NCBI GenBank assembly: GCA_004563405.1
Contig: SFTH01000025.1
Coordinates: 1-64,000 of the forward strand
Direction: 5' to 3'
Origin: a bacterium
GTDB taxonomy: Bacteria; Bacillota; Clostridia; Christensenellales; Aristaeellaceae
DNA: 64,000 nucleotides
Position numbers and translations under genes: made by a program. This document shows, one piece after another, positions 50,111 through 62,549 of this stretch (positions are counted from its first letter, which is position 1; every line of letters begins with the position of its first letter). The notes under the pieces were generated by a model. That model did not search any database. It saw only the letters and a program-made list of their open reading frames with translations, and had not been told where the DNA came from.

Positions 50111-50974
50111 ATGAAGAAACTCTTTGCAATCATGACGGCGGCGGCGCTGGCGGCGGCGGGCGCGGGCTGTGCGGAGGACACGGACATGGCATTGAACAAC
50201 GGCGCGGCGCTGGCGCTGGATCAGCGCCTGGAGATCGACCTGAACGGCGACGGCGAGGCGGAGCAGGTGTTGATCAGGCTCCAGGGCCCGGAGGAGGAGC
50301 AGACGGTTTCCGTGTTCGTGACCGCTTCGGACGGCGCGATGTATACCTATGACACGGATGTAATGTGGCTCAGCGACGCCTGGGCGACCGATCTGGACGG
50401 CGACGGTCAGATGGAGATCCTGATCAGCGGCGATGAGATGAGCGACGATTACTTCACCTGGTGTCTGCGCTTTGACGACGAGGCGGGGCTCGTGGCGCTG
50501 GAGTTCGCCGATGCGAACCGCGGCGAAAACACGGACGGCTACTTTGACGCGGGCTACGGCGCGGTCACGGCCATCGACGGCAACCGGCTCACCATGGTCG
50601 GCTCCCAGGATGTGCTGGGCACCTGGATGGCGGCGCGCACGTTCACGCTGAAGGACGGCCGCTTCGAGCTGGAGGACGGCGGTCTCTGGAAGCTGCTGAG
50701 CTGGGAAGACGAGGAGGAAATGTGGGAGTATGGATCCCTGACCCTGACGGCGGAGCTGCCGGTCACCCTGAGCGACGGCAGCGATGACGTGCTCCGGAAG
50801 GATGACCAGCTGGTCATCACCCAGACCGACAAGGTGAGCATCGTCTACTTCCGCACCCGCGACGGCCGCGAGGGCAGCTTCCCCATCGAACCCAACCTCG
50901 AAGAGGGCTGGGGCAGCCTCGTGAACGGCGTCCCCGAGTACGACCTTTTCGAATACCTTCCCTACGCCGACTGA
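50111..50974 (+). CDS. secreted protein with calcium-binding DxDGDG repeats
   Basis: A 287-residue exported protein: signal peptide with KKLFAIMTAAALAAAGAGC, possibly a lipoprotein although the lipobox is poor. It has two VCBS/FG-GAP-like loops, DLNGDGEAEQVLI (about 50) and DLDGDGQMEILI (about 95), and a beta-rich rest. Likely outside the cell and calcium-stabilised; function unknown. The start has GAGAGGTG upstream. Its stop is followed by a family 1 structured element on the plus strand. Confidence 0.72.
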   Translation: MKKLFAIMTAAALAAAGAGCAEDTDMALNNGAALALDQRLEIDLNGDGEAEQVLIRLQGPEEEQTVSVFVTASDGAMYTYDTDVMWLSDAWATDLDGDGQMEILISGDEMSDDYFTWCLRFDDEAGLVALEFADANRGENTDGYFDAGYGAVTAIDGNRLTMVGSQDVLGTWMAARTFTLKDGRFELEDGGLWKLLSWEDEEEMWEYGSLTLTAELPVTLSDGSDDVLRKDDQLVITQTDKVSIVYFRTRDGREGSFPIEPNLEEGWGSLVNGVPEYDLFEYLPYAD

Positions 50975-51510
50975 CGGCAGCGGCGGCGGCGAGTCGCCGC
51001 TGCCACCAGCTGCCGCGGCGGCGTGTCGCCGCTGCCAGCAGCTGCCGCACAGAGGCGACGAAAACCTGCCCCGGCAAGAATGGGGCAGGTTTTCTGCGTT
51101 TCTTTTCGGTTGCAATGGCAGTATTTCCCTGAAATCCAGCCCGGCAGGAATGGGCTGGATTTCTTATGCTCGTTATTGGGAAGTGCAGGGGAAAATCGCT
51201 TTGTGGCAGAGGCCGATTTTCCTGCCGCCGATCCATTCAATCTTCGTTGCCCCATGAACAGACGTGAGAAATCCGGGCCTTGAATCTATGGGCCCGGATT
51301 TCGGGGAAATGCCAACAATGCAGCAGAAAAGAAACGCAGAAACCCTGCCCCATTGTCGCCGGGGCAGGGTTTCGGTCGCCTTTAGCGCGGTAGCTACTGT
51401 CAGCGGCGACACGCCGCCGGTAGCTGCTGTCAGCGGCGACACGCCGCCGGTAGCTGCTGTCAGCGGCGACACGCCGCTGCGGCAGCTATTGGCTGTGGCG
51501 CGAGGCGTTA
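50975..51510. repeat. large inverted repeat made of two family 1 structured 3' elements
   Basis: Two elements face each other between converging genes. On the plus side (50975-51170): two hairpin units, AAAACCTGCCCC/GGGGCAGGTTTT (51061-51093), then AAATCCAGCCC/GGGCTGGATTT. On the minus side: three perfect 30-base units starting at 51388, 51418 and 51448, GAAACCCTGCCCC/GGGGCAGGGTTTC (51339-51373), then AAATCCGGGCC/GGCCCGGATTT (51271-51301). Confidence 0.88.
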
Positions 51511-53133
<1,623 letters not shown>

Positions 53134-53154
53134 GAGTTTTTCCTCCTTGTCATT

Positions 53155-53473
53155 CGGTCCGGGGGGGTTACGCTTAGGGCTCCGCCCTAAGAACCCGCTT
53201 AAGGGCATGATGCCCTTAAGAATCCCCGGCATGCGGCGCATTGCGCCGCAGAATTATATTATTATTATTTCCAAGGCGCACATTGTGCGCCCCTAGTGGG
53301 GGTTCCAAGGGGAATCATTCCCCTTTAGCAGTCGCGCTACTGCGCCTTGCGCAAGCGCGACCAGCCCGGATGCAAATCAAAGATTTGCTCCGGCGCTGCC
53401 GAAACCTGCGCGCATGCGCTACGGTTTCGGTGCGTTTGAGCAGGGGTTCTTAGGGGACAGCGTCCCCTAAGCG
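53155..53473. repeat. palindromic repeat cluster between groES and groEL (family 2)
   Basis: Units include TTAGGGCTCCGCCCTAA, TTAAGGGCATGATGCCCTTAA, GCGGCGCATTGCGCCGC, AAGGGGAATCATTCCCCTT, and CTTAGGGGACAGCGTCCCCTAAG next to the groES stop. Units match those at 42990-43065. No gene is seen. Confidence 0.85.
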
Positions 53474-53758
53474 TTACTCCACGATCGCCAGAATGTCGCC
53501 CTGCTTTACGATGATGAACTCTTCGCCGTCCATCTTCACTTCCGTGCCGGCGTACTTGGAGTAGATCACCTTTTCGCCGACCTTCACCTGCATCTTGATT
53601 TCCTTGCCGTCCACGTTTCCGCCCGGGCCAACGGCGATGACTTCCGCCATCTGCGGCTTCTCCTTCGCCGCCGTCGTCAGAATGATGCCGCCCTTTGTGG
53701 TCTCTTCTGCTTCCATGTTTTTGATGACAACGCGGTCACCGAGGGGCTTCATAGTCAT
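53474..53758 (-). CDS. groS: co-chaperonin GroES
   Basis: A 94-residue co-chaperonin: PLGDRVVIK, the mobile loop EETTKGGIIL, and GEKVIYSKYAGTEV with a final DILAIVE. The start at 53758 (MTMKPLGDR) was chosen because AGGAGG precedes it; the longer frame lies in the CIRCE leader. It caps GroEL. Regulated by the HrcA/CIRCE system from the sequence upstream. Confidence 0.97.
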   Translation of the reverse strand: MTMKPLGDRVVIKNMEAEETTKGGIILTTAAKEKPQMAEVIAVGPGGNVDGKEIKMQVKVGEKVIYSKYAGTEVKMDGEEFIIVKQGDILAIVE

Positions 53759-53793
53759 ATGTTGAATCCTCCTGTTTCTAAGATTGGAGTCTG

Positions 53794-53820
53794 TTAGCAC
53801 TCTTTGATTTCGAGTGCTAA
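53794..53820. promoter_or_regulatory. CIRCE operator of groESL
   Basis: TTAGCACTC (53794-53802), nine bases, GAGTGCTAA (53812-53820): the exact binding site of the HrcA repressor. It lies between promoter and groES. Confidence 0.97.
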
Positions 53821-53834
53821 CGCTTACAGGTGAT

Positions 53835-53863
53835 AGTGTAACCATTTTCTATGGAAAATGCAA
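53835..53863 (-). promoter_or_regulatory. promoter of groESL
   Basis: On the minus strand TTGCAT (53858-53863), a 17-base spacer and TACACT (53835-53840), directly in front of CIRCE. Confidence 0.75.
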
Positions 53864-53970
53864 GCCCCCAAGCACAGAAATTCCTGTTAATTTTTTGATT
53901 TTGGAGACAGAAAAGCGGAAATACGTTATAATGGAGGAACGGAAGAAAACCCGAAGGGGGCAGAAAAAGT

Positions 53971-54456
53971 ATGGACAAGTGGGATGCGCGCTTTATGGAG
54001 CTGGCGGAGGTCATATCGGGCTGGGCGAGCTGCTACCAGCCGGACCGGAAGATCGGCGCGGTGATTGTGAAAAACAAGCGCATCGTGACCACGGGCTACA
54101 ACGGCGCGCCCGCGGGCATCAAGACCTGCGTGGAGCGCGGCGAATGTCTGCGCAAAAAGAAGGGCATCGCCTCCGGCACCCACGCCGAGACCTGCTACGC
54201 CATTCACGCCGAGCAGAACGCCATCATCCAGGCTGCCCGCCTCGGCTCCAGCATCGATGGCGCAACCCTCTACTGCACCCACCAGCCCTGCGTCATCTGC
54301 GCCAAGATGATCGTCAATTCCGGCATCCGCCGCGTCGTCTACCGCCACGGCTATCCCGACGACTTCGCCCTCGAAATGCTCGCCGAGGGCGGCGTGGTCC
54401 TTGAGCGCTTCCCCGAGGAGGTTCAGGAGGCTCTGCCCCCTGAAAACCCCCGCTAA
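53971..54456 (+). CDS. deoxycytidylate (dCMP) deaminase
   Basis: A 161-residue zinc deaminase (ComEB-type). Zinc and catalytic residues are visible: CYAIHAEQNAI and HQPCVICAKM. It also has the extended Cys/His segment (CVERGECLRKK) of dCMP deaminases. It turns dCMP into dUMP for thymidylate synthesis. GGGGG-type site upstream. The M24 peptidase gene follows 62 bases later in the same direction. Confidence 0.92.
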   Translation: MDKWDARFMELAEVISGWASCYQPDRKIGAVIVKNKRIVTTGYNGAPAGIKTCVERGECLRKKKGIASGTHAETCYAIHAEQNAIIQAARLGSSIDGATLYCTHQPCVICAKMIVNSGIRRVVYRHGYPDDFALEMLAEGGVVLERFPEEVQEALPPENPR

Positions 54457-54518
54457 GGAGGAAGGTGATTCCGGGGTGCGCGTGTTATTCGGTATTTACG
54501 GACAAAGGAGAAATGGTT

Positions 54519-55589
54519 ATGAACAGGGAACGCATTTCAAGAGTGATTGAAAATATGAAGGGCTGCGGACTGGAGCAGATTCTGGTTTCGGCCACACCCT
54601 CGGTATATTATCTCACGGGGCGCTGGATTGCGCCCGGGGAGCGCATGCTGGCGCTGTATCTGAACGCGGACGGAGACGTGGTTCTCTTTGCGAACCGTCT
54701 GTTTGCCCAGGCCCCGGAGGCGGGCATGGAGCTGGTGGAGTTTGACGACACGGAGGATCCCATCGCGCTGCTGGCCGCGCGGGTGCGCCCGGGCAGGCTG
54801 GGTGTGGACAAGGTCTGGCCCAGCCAGTTCATCATCCGCCTGATGGAGGCGCTGCCGGGCCTGACGCCCGCGCTGGGCTCCGCGCCGGTGGACGAGGCGC
54901 GCATGTGCAAGGACGCGGAGGAGATTGCGCGGATGCGCGAATCCTCCCGCATGAACGACGAGGCCCTGCGCCGCACCCTCGGCCAGCTCCGGGAGGGCAT
55001 GACCGAGCTGGAGCTCCAGGACGCCTATCTGAGGAATGCGAAGGAAGTGGGCGGGGAAGGCGGCAGCTTTACGCCCATCACCTGCTTCGGCGCCAACTGC
55101 GCCGAGCCCCACCACGACAACGACGGCACCCGGCTGAAGCGGGGCGACAGCGTGATTCTGGACGTGGGACTGATGCACCGGCGCTACGCCAGCGACATGA
55201 CCCGCACCGCGTTCTTCGGCTTCGCCACGGACGAGCAGAAGCGCGTCTACGACGTGTGCCGCCGCGCCAACGAGGCCGGCCGCGCCGCCGTGCGCCCGGG
55301 GCTGCCCATGTGCGAATTCGACCGCGCCGCCCGCAGGGTCATCGAGGACGCGGGCTACGGCAAGTACTTCATCCACCGCACGGGCCACGGCATCGGCCTG
55401 GAGGTGCACGAGCATCCGGACAATTCCTCCACCAGTCAGACCATCGCCCGCCCGGGCATGTGCTTCTCCGTGGAGCCCGGCATCTATCTGCCCGGCAGCT
55501 TCGGCGTGCGCGTGGAGGATTTGGTGGTCGTGACCGAAGACGGCTGCGAAACCCTGAACGCGCTTCCCCGGGATCTGCTGATCCTGTGA
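54519..55589 (+). CDS. M24-family aminopeptidase (Xaa-Pro peptidase type)
   Basis: A 356-residue two-domain protein: a creatinase-like N-terminal part (1-125) and an M24 catalytic part with metal ligands in ILDVGLMHRRYASDMTRT, HRTGHGIGLEVHE, FSVEPGIY and GVRVEDLVVVTEDG. It removes N-terminal residues before proline. ATG 54519 was selected because AAAGGAG is eight bases upstream; ATG 54513 is too near. Length is usual for bacterial PepQ-like enzymes. Confidence 0.9.
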   Translation: MNRERISRVIENMKGCGLEQILVSATPSVYYLTGRWIAPGERMLALYLNADGDVVLFANRLFAQAPEAGMELVEFDDTEDPIALLAARVRPGRLGVDKVWPSQFIIRLMEALPGLTPALGSAPVDEARMCKDAEEIARMRESSRMNDEALRRTLGQLREGMTELELQDAYLRNAKEVGGEGGSFTPITCFGANCAEPHHDNDGTRLKRGDSVILDVGLMHRRYASDMTRTAFFGFATDEQKRVYDVCRRANEAGRAAVRPGLPMCEFDRAARRVIEDAGYGKYFIHRTGHGIGLEVHEHPDNSSTSQTIARPGMCFSVEPGIYLPGSFGVRVEDLVVVTEDGCETLNALPRDLLIL

Positions 55590-55633
55590 CGCAAAGGCAC
55601 GCCCGTCCCGGAACGGGTGCTCAAAACACAGAC

Positions 55634-55663
55634 AAGCCCGCTTCCCATTGTTGAAGCGGGCTT
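55634..55663. terminator. bidirectional terminator between converging genes
   Basis: AAGCCCGCTTC (55634-55644) and GAAGCGGGCTT (55653-55663) form a perfect 11-bp stem after the peptidase gene; it also faces the end of the minus-strand deacetylase-like gene. Confidence 0.78.
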
Positions 55664-55701
55664 TATCTGTGCGGCGTTTCTTTTTCAAAGCGCCGCTCGC
55701 G

Positions 55702-57036
55702 CTAGGGCCGGGGCGCGTCGCTGGAGAAGAGGCGCTCCTGGGTGGCGACGTCCGCGTTGCCGGTGGCGGGCAGATTGACGTTTGCCTGGAAGGCGCTCAC
55801 CGCGATGCTGGTGGAGGGACCGTAGATGCCGTCCGCCTTCACGTTTTCGCCGGTGAGGTAGCCCAGCGACATCAGCCGCGCCTGCAGCGCGTAGACCGCG
55901 TTCACCCGGTCGTTGAGCTTGAGGTCGTAGTAGGTGGGCGTATAGTCGTCCAGGGCGGGCAGGGTCTGCGCGTCGATGGTCAGCTGCGCGCCCATCTCGT
56001 TTTCGTCCAGCGCGAACAGGCGGTTCATGGTCACCAGCTTGTAGCCCTTCCGGCTCGCGCCGGAGACGAATTCCTCCAGCATGCCCATGGATTTTTCACT
56101 CATGTCGAACTGGTAGATCTTGCCGTTTTCCAGCGTCTCGAGCAGCGCGGCCGCGTCGGAGAAGTCCCGGTAGCTGTGGGTGTAGCCCGCGACGCCCAGG
56201 TAGCCCAGCTTGCGGATGTAGAAGTGGGTGCGCTGGTCGCTGACGCTGTTATTGCTGTACGGGCGGTAGAAGTGCTGCTGGTAGTCCCGGCCCACGGCGT
56301 AGCTGGCGGCGATGCTCTGCTTCCAGATCTGGAGCGCGAGTTCGCTGTTGGAGAGCCGGTACTCCGCCTTGTGGGCGAAGCTGTGGTTCTCCAGCTCAAA
56401 GCCCAGGTTGCGCACGCAGCTGCGGAAGCCCTCGGTCATGCCGTTGGTCATCAGCGCCTCGCCGGTGGGGAAGAGGGTCAGCTTCGCGTTGTAGCGCTTG
56501 GCGATGGCCAGCACCTGGGTCATGGCCTCGGGGTCGTTGCAGTCGTCGACGGTCACGGAGATCATGGCTTCGTCGTCGAGGGTGCGCAGGGCGCGGTTGA
56601 ACACGGGCAGGAAGTAATCTCCCGGCTGCACGGTGGGAATCAGCCGCGCGGACTCCCCGTCCGTGTCCGCCGCTTGGGCGCCTTCGTCCTCCGTGGGTGC
56701 GCCGTCCTCCGGGGCGCCGCCGTCCTCCGCCGGGAGGGCGCTCGCCGCCGGGGCAGTGCTCTCCGCCGGGGCGGCGCTCTGCGTGGGCGCGGGCGTGGTC
56801 GTGGGCGCGGCGCTGCCGCCCAGCACCAGCGGCGCGGCGGTGCTGCCGTCCGGCTCCGCAAAGTCCGGGCTCTGGGTGTATTCGAAGGGCAGGCCGTTCT
56901 CGTTCCGGCCCAGCGGGTCGCTGCGAACCAGAAGGAGCGTGAGCGCCGCCGCCACGATGGCCAGCAGCACGATCAGCGCGGGCAGTATCCCCGCGCCCCT
57001 GCGCCTGCGGCGCGCGCGTTTATCATGACTGGGCAT
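55702..57036 (-). CDS. membrane-anchored polysaccharide-deacetylase-like protein with peptidoglycan-binding domain
   Basis: A 444-residue protein: basic N-terminus, one membrane helix (about 15-37), a long Ala/Pro/Thr-rich linker (60-130), a NodB-like domain with TVDDCND and ENHSFAHKAEY (metal His pair), and a C-terminal PG_binding_1 domain (LQARLMSLGYL, DGIYGPSTSIAVSAFQ). It may modify or sense cell-wall glycans. NodB strands are shorter than usual and the second metal His pattern is HSFAH, so activity is likely but not sure. Confidence 0.78.
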   Translation of the reverse strand: MPSHDKRARRRRRGAGILPALIVLLAIVAAALTLLLVRSDPLGRNENGLPFEYTQSPDFAEPDGSTAAPLVLGGSAAPTTTPAPTQSAAPAESTAPAASALPAEDGGAPEDGAPTEDEGAQAADTDGESARLIPTVQPGDYFLPVFNRALRTLDDEAMISVTVDDCNDPEAMTQVLAIAKRYNAKLTLFPTGEALMTNGMTEGFRSCVRNLGFELENHSFAHKAEYRLSNSELALQIWKQSIAASYAVGRDYQQHFYRPYSNNSVSDQRTHFYIRKLGYLGVAGYTHSYRDFSDAAALLETLENGKIYQFDMSEKSMGMLEEFVSGASRKGYKLVTMNRLFALDENEMGAQLTIDAQTLPALDDYTPTYYDLKLNDRVNAVYALQARLMSLGYLTGENVKADGIYGPSTSIAVSAFQANVNLPATGNADVATQERLFSSDAPRP

Positions 57037-57140
57037 GTCTTTACTGTTCTCCTGACTGAGGAAATTGCTTTTCCATAAGTATAGCAGAAGCCCCAGGCGC
57101 TTTCAAGCACAAGAATGGCGCATTCCTGTGACAATGCCGC

Positions 57141-58190
57141 TCACAGCAGGAGGATGGCCCCGGGCTCCGGGAGCAGCACGCGGGCGTTGTAATAGAAGGC
57201 GCTGTGCTCGATCATGCGGAACAGGCCCGCCAGCGCGTCGGCCATGTCCGCCTGCTCCGGCAGCTGCGTGACCCGCGCGGCGCACACAGCGCGCATCATG
57301 CCGTAGGCCGCGCAGAGGCCCGCGCACGCGTCCCGGGGCTCCAGCCGCGCGTCCACGCGGGGGAAGCAGGCGTAGAAGAGGTGGTTGGCCAGTATGTTTT
57401 CAAACCAGCTCTCCCAGCGGGGAAAGCGCGCCTCGAGCGCCGCCGCGTCCGCGCGATAGAGGGCCAGCGCCGAAGAATTTTCCGGATCGTAGCGCTCCAT
57501 GGCCTGCGCGCCGAAGCTGTCCAGGCTGGAAAAGTCCCCCCGCAGGGCGTTCATGGCGCGCATCAGGCCGGAAAGCCCCGCCTCCGCATCGCTGTCCGCC
57601 GCCGTTGCCGAATCTGAAAGCAGACCGCAAATCTTTCCGAGGCGCGCACGCAGGGGCAGCGCGCGGTCCTGAAGCAGGGACAGGCAGGCGCGGTTTGTCT
57701 CCAGATCCCGCGCGCCCGCGCCCTGCGCGCACTCCGGCGCGGCGGAGAGGGTTCCCTCCGCGAAGCGCAGGGGCGCGTCCCGCATCAGCGTCTCGACCAC
57801 CGCTTCGCAGCTCCCGGAGCAGCAGGCGCGTCTCTCCCCGGCCGCCTCCTTGAGGCTGCGGGGATACACCCGGCAGATCTCCGGCAGGGCCTGCGCGCCG
57901 CACTCCAGATGCAGCGCGCACAGCCCCTCCGCGCTGTGGAGCGGGCAGACGCCCAGCCAGTTGGGGGAAATCAGCCGGAAGCGCTCCGGCGAGGGCGACG
58001 CGGGCGTGCGGAAGGCGCACTCCAGGCGGTGGTGCGTCTCCGGCGCGCAGTCCAGCCCGATCAGCCGGAAGTAGTCCTGCATGCCCACGGCGATCTCCCA
58101 ACCCTCGCAGCAGCTGTTGCGGCACTGGCCGCACTTGCAGGCGAAGCCGTCGTAATAGTCCGCTTTCAGCCAGCGTGTCTCCTCTTGCAT
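57141..58190 (-). CDS. FliB-family flagellin lysine N-methylase-like protein
   Basis: A 349-residue protein with the FliB/YkgJ cysteine cluster: FACKCGQCRNSCCEGWEI near the N-terminus, further CPLHSAEGLCALHLE, and CRVYPR. In Salmonella FliB methylates flagellin lysines; many clostridial homologues are in non-flagellar settings. No flagellar gene is in this window, so the substrate is unknown. The start lies close to 58190 (MQEETRWLKADYYDGF). Stands alone. Confidence 0.75.
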   Translation of the reverse strand: MQEETRWLKADYYDGFACKCGQCRNSCCEGWEIAVGMQDYFRLIGLDCAPETHHRLECAFRTPASPSPERFRLISPNWLGVCPLHSAEGLCALHLECGAQALPEICRVYPRSLKEAAGERRACCSGSCEAVVETLMRDAPLRFAEGTLSAAPECAQGAGARDLETNRACLSLLQDRALPLRARLGKICGLLSDSATAADSDAEAGLSGLMRAMNALRGDFSSLDSFGAQAMERYDPENSSALALYRADAAALEARFPRWESWFENILANHLFYACFPRVDARLEPRDACAGLCAAYGMMRAVCAARVTQLPEQADMADALAGLFRMIEHSAFYYNARVLLPEPGAILLL

Positions 58191-58390
58191 GGGGCATCAC
58201 TCTCCAATTTATATTTCAGTTTTTCAGACTGGAGGATTATAGCACCGCATGCGGCGGAAAAAAGTTAAGAAAACCGTGTTTTTTTCCGAAATACTGGGTT
58301 GATTTTTTCTGAGGCGGGGCGAAGGCCTGAAATGTTGACGGAATGGTCATGCTTTGTAACAGATGATGCACATTATTGTAATGAATTTTG

Positions 58391-58399
58391 TGCTATAAT
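58391..58399 (+). promoter_or_regulatory. extended -10 promoter of the pyrophosphatase gene
   Basis: TGCTATAAT: consensus TATAAT (58394-58399) with the TGn extension. No strong -35 box is seen. About 79 bases before the chosen start. Confidence 0.6.
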
Positions 58400-58477
58400 G
58401 TACATAGGGGAGGATGTGGTTTTACTGTTGCCCGCATGCCTTTTCAAAATGCAAAAGAGAAAGAAAGTGTCAAGAAC

Positions 58478-60605
<2,128 letters not shown>

Positions 60606-60630
60606 GAAGCGCAAAATGACTTTTCTGAGG

Positions 60631-60660
60631 CCCCTGCCGTTCCGGCAGGGGTTTCACTTT
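60631..60660 (+). terminator. intrinsic terminator of the pyrophosphatase gene
   Basis: CCCCTGCC (60631-60638) and GGCAGGGG (60644-60651), followed by TTTCACTTT. Confidence 0.82.
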
Positions 60661-60715
60661 GCCGCAGCGAATTTATATATGATATGAAACCAGATACAGA
60701 CGGGGGGAATATTTT

Positions 60716-61225
60716 ATGAAGAAACTGCTGGGCCTGCTGCTCGTGCTGGCGCTGTGCTGTGCGCCCGCCCTGGCCGAGGCGGGGCTGACCGACTTCAGCA
60801 CCGTGGACCTGGACGGCAACGTGGTGACCGAGACCATCTTCGAAAGCTACGACCTGACCATGGTCAACATCTGGGCCACCTGGTGCGGCTATTGCGTCTA
60901 TGAGATGCCGGAGCTCGCGCGGCTGCAGAACATGCTGCCGGAGAACGTGAACCTCATCTCCATCTGCGACGACGCTGCGGACGAGCCGGAGCTGGCGGCC
61001 TCCATCCTCAACGCCTCCGGCTGCAGCTTCCAGACCCTGGCTGCCTCCGAGGAGATGTACGATCAGCTGCTGGGCGGCGTGTACGCCTTCCCCACCACCT
61101 ACTTCCTGGACAGCGAAGGCATGCCCGTGGGCGAACCCATCATCGGCGTGATCAGCCTGGACGGCGACGCGGCGGAGCTCTACGCCGGGGTGGTTCAGGA
61201 AGTGCTGGACATGCTGGAGGATTGA
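60716..61225 (+). CDS. secreted TlpA/ResA-like thioredoxin
   Basis: A 169-residue exported thioredoxin-fold protein: signal peptide (KKLLGLLLVLALCCAPALA), active site WATWCGYC, cis-Pro loop AFPTTYFLD. It handles thiols outside the membrane. It is followed by a small CXXC protein and a NapH-like iron-sulfur membrane protein with two- and four-base spacings, so the three form a redox module. GGGGG before the ATG at 60716. Confidence 0.88.
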   Translation: MKKLLGLLLVLALCCAPALAEAGLTDFSTVDLDGNVVTETIFESYDLTMVNIWATWCGYCVYEMPELARLQNMLPENVNLISICDDAADEPELAASILNASGCSFQTLAASEEMYDQLLGGVYAFPTTYFLDSEGMPVGEPIIGVISLDGDAAELYAGVVQEVLDMLED

Positions 61226-61227
61226 GC

Positions 61228-61386
61228 ATGACCCAACGGCGTGAAATCGCGCGGCGGGCGCTGCAGTGCGCGGCGGTCTGCGCCGCGCTGGCCTGCATCG
61301 CCTTCGGCGTCTCCCGGGGGGAGAGCGCCGTCGTGCTGAAAAAGGCGGTGCGCATCTGCCTGGAATGCATCGGGGTGGCGGGATGA
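61228..61386 (+). CDS. CD1871A-family small CXXC protein
   Basis: A 52-residue single-pass membrane protein. The start MTQRREIARRALQ is basic, then a hydrophobic segment, then VLKKAVRICLECIGVAG with the typical CLEC pair near the C-terminus. Such proteins sit between TlpA-like and 4Fe-4S proteins in Clostridia. The start is two bases after the TlpA stop and the stop overlaps the next start as ATGA. Too short to be found by length-limited calling. Confidence 0.85.
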   Translation: MTQRREIARRALQCAAVCAALACIAFGVSRGESAVVLKKAVRICLECIGVAG

Positions 61387-62480
61387 AGAAGCTGTTCTCC
61401 CGGCGCGGCGGAGAGGCCGGAGCCGTGGGCGCGAATGCCGGGTCGGAGACGCGCGCGTGCAACGGAGATTGCCGCGGGTGCGCCAGAGCCTGCGCGGGCG
61501 GGGCGGACAGGGCTTCGGTTCCCGCAGAGAGGGAGCGCGCAGACCGCGCCAACCGCCGCGAAAACCGCAGCGGCATGCGCCGCCTGTTCCGCTGGCGGGG
61601 CTGGATTCAGGCCGCCGCGGCGCTGCTGACCAACGGCCACCTGCGTGGGTTTTTCCAGGGTGGCATCTACTCCGGCCCGCTCAAGCGCTTCTGCGTGCCG
61701 GGGCTCAACTGCTATTCCTGCCCGGGCGCGCTGGGCGCGTGCCCCATCGGGGCCATGCAGGCGGTGATCAGCGGCAACCGGCACAATTTTTCCTTCTATG
61801 TGTTCGGAATTCTGGCGCTGTTCGGCGTGCTGCTGGGCCGCCTGGTCTGCGGCTTTCTCTGCCCCTTCGGCTGGCTCCAGGAGCTTTTGCACAAAATACC
61901 CACGCGCAAGCTCCGGGTGAAGCGCGCCGTGGACCGCCCGCTGCGCCTGTTCAAGTACGGCGTGCTGGCGCTGTTCGTGCTGGTGCTGCCCGCCTTCGCG
62001 GTGGACGCCTTCGGGCTGGGCGCGCCCTGGTTCTGCAAGTGGATCTGCCCGGCGGGCACGATGGAGGGCGGCATCCCGCTGGTGCTCTCGAACGCCAGCC
62101 TGCGCGCAGGGCTGGGCTTCACCTTCTGGTGGAAGATCTCCCTGCTCGCGCTGACGCTCCTGTTCTCGGTTCTGATCTACCGGCCCTTCTGCAAGTACGT
62201 CTGCCCCCTCGGCGCGTTCTACGCCCTGTTCAACCGCTGGAGCCTCGTGCGGCTCGCGGTCGACCGGGAGCGCTGCACCGCCTGCGGGGCCTGTGAGCGC
62301 GCCTGCCCCATGCAGGTGGATATACTGAAGAACATCAATTCCGCGGAGTGCATCCGCTGCGGCCGGTGCGCCTCCGTCTGCCCCCAGGGGGCGATTGACC
62401 GCGCGGGTCGCAGGGCGACCGCCGGGACGCGGGCGGCGCGCGGCGCGGAAAAACAGACATACCGCCGCCGGACGGATTGA
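61383..62480 (+). CDS. NapH/CcoG-like membrane 4Fe-4S protein
   Basis: A 365-residue protein: basic, Cys-containing N-terminal part (residues 20-45), about five membrane helices with CxxxCP loops (NCYSCPGALGACPIGAM, CGFLCPFGW, WFCKWICPAG, YRPFCKYVCPLG), and two ferredoxin clusters at the end (CTACGACERACP, CIRCGRCASVCP). It transfers electrons across or along the membrane, probably to the TlpA/CXXC pair. The start overlaps the CXXC gene stop. Confidence 0.9.
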   Translation: MKKLFSRRGGEAGAVGANAGSETRACNGDCRGCARACAGGADRASVPAERERADRANRRENRSGMRRLFRWRGWIQAAAALLTNGHLRGFFQGGIYSGPLKRFCVPGLNCYSCPGALGACPIGAMQAVISGNRHNFSFYVFGILALFGVLLGRLVCGFLCPFGWLQELLHKIPTRKLRVKRAVDRPLRLFKYGVLALFVLVLPAFAVDAFGLGAPWFCKWICPAGTMEGGIPLVLSNASLRAGLGFTFWWKISLLALTLLFSVLIYRPFCKYVCPLGAFYALFNRWSLVRLAVDRERCTACGACERACPMQVDILKNINSAECIRCGRCASVCPQGAIDRAGRRATAGTRAARGAEKQTYRRRTD

Positions 62481-62549
62481 ACGGCGGCATTTGGCTGAAG
62501 CTCTCCGCTCGGAACGCGGCCGAAGATACAATTTACGGAGGAAGAGACC

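Noticed and set aside
51388..51477. CRISPR array
   Set aside because: The 30-base units are contiguous with no unique spacers, and no cas genes are nearby.
57141..58190. Evidence for flagella
   Set aside because: The FliB-like protein is the only possible link; no flagellar structural or export gene is in the window.
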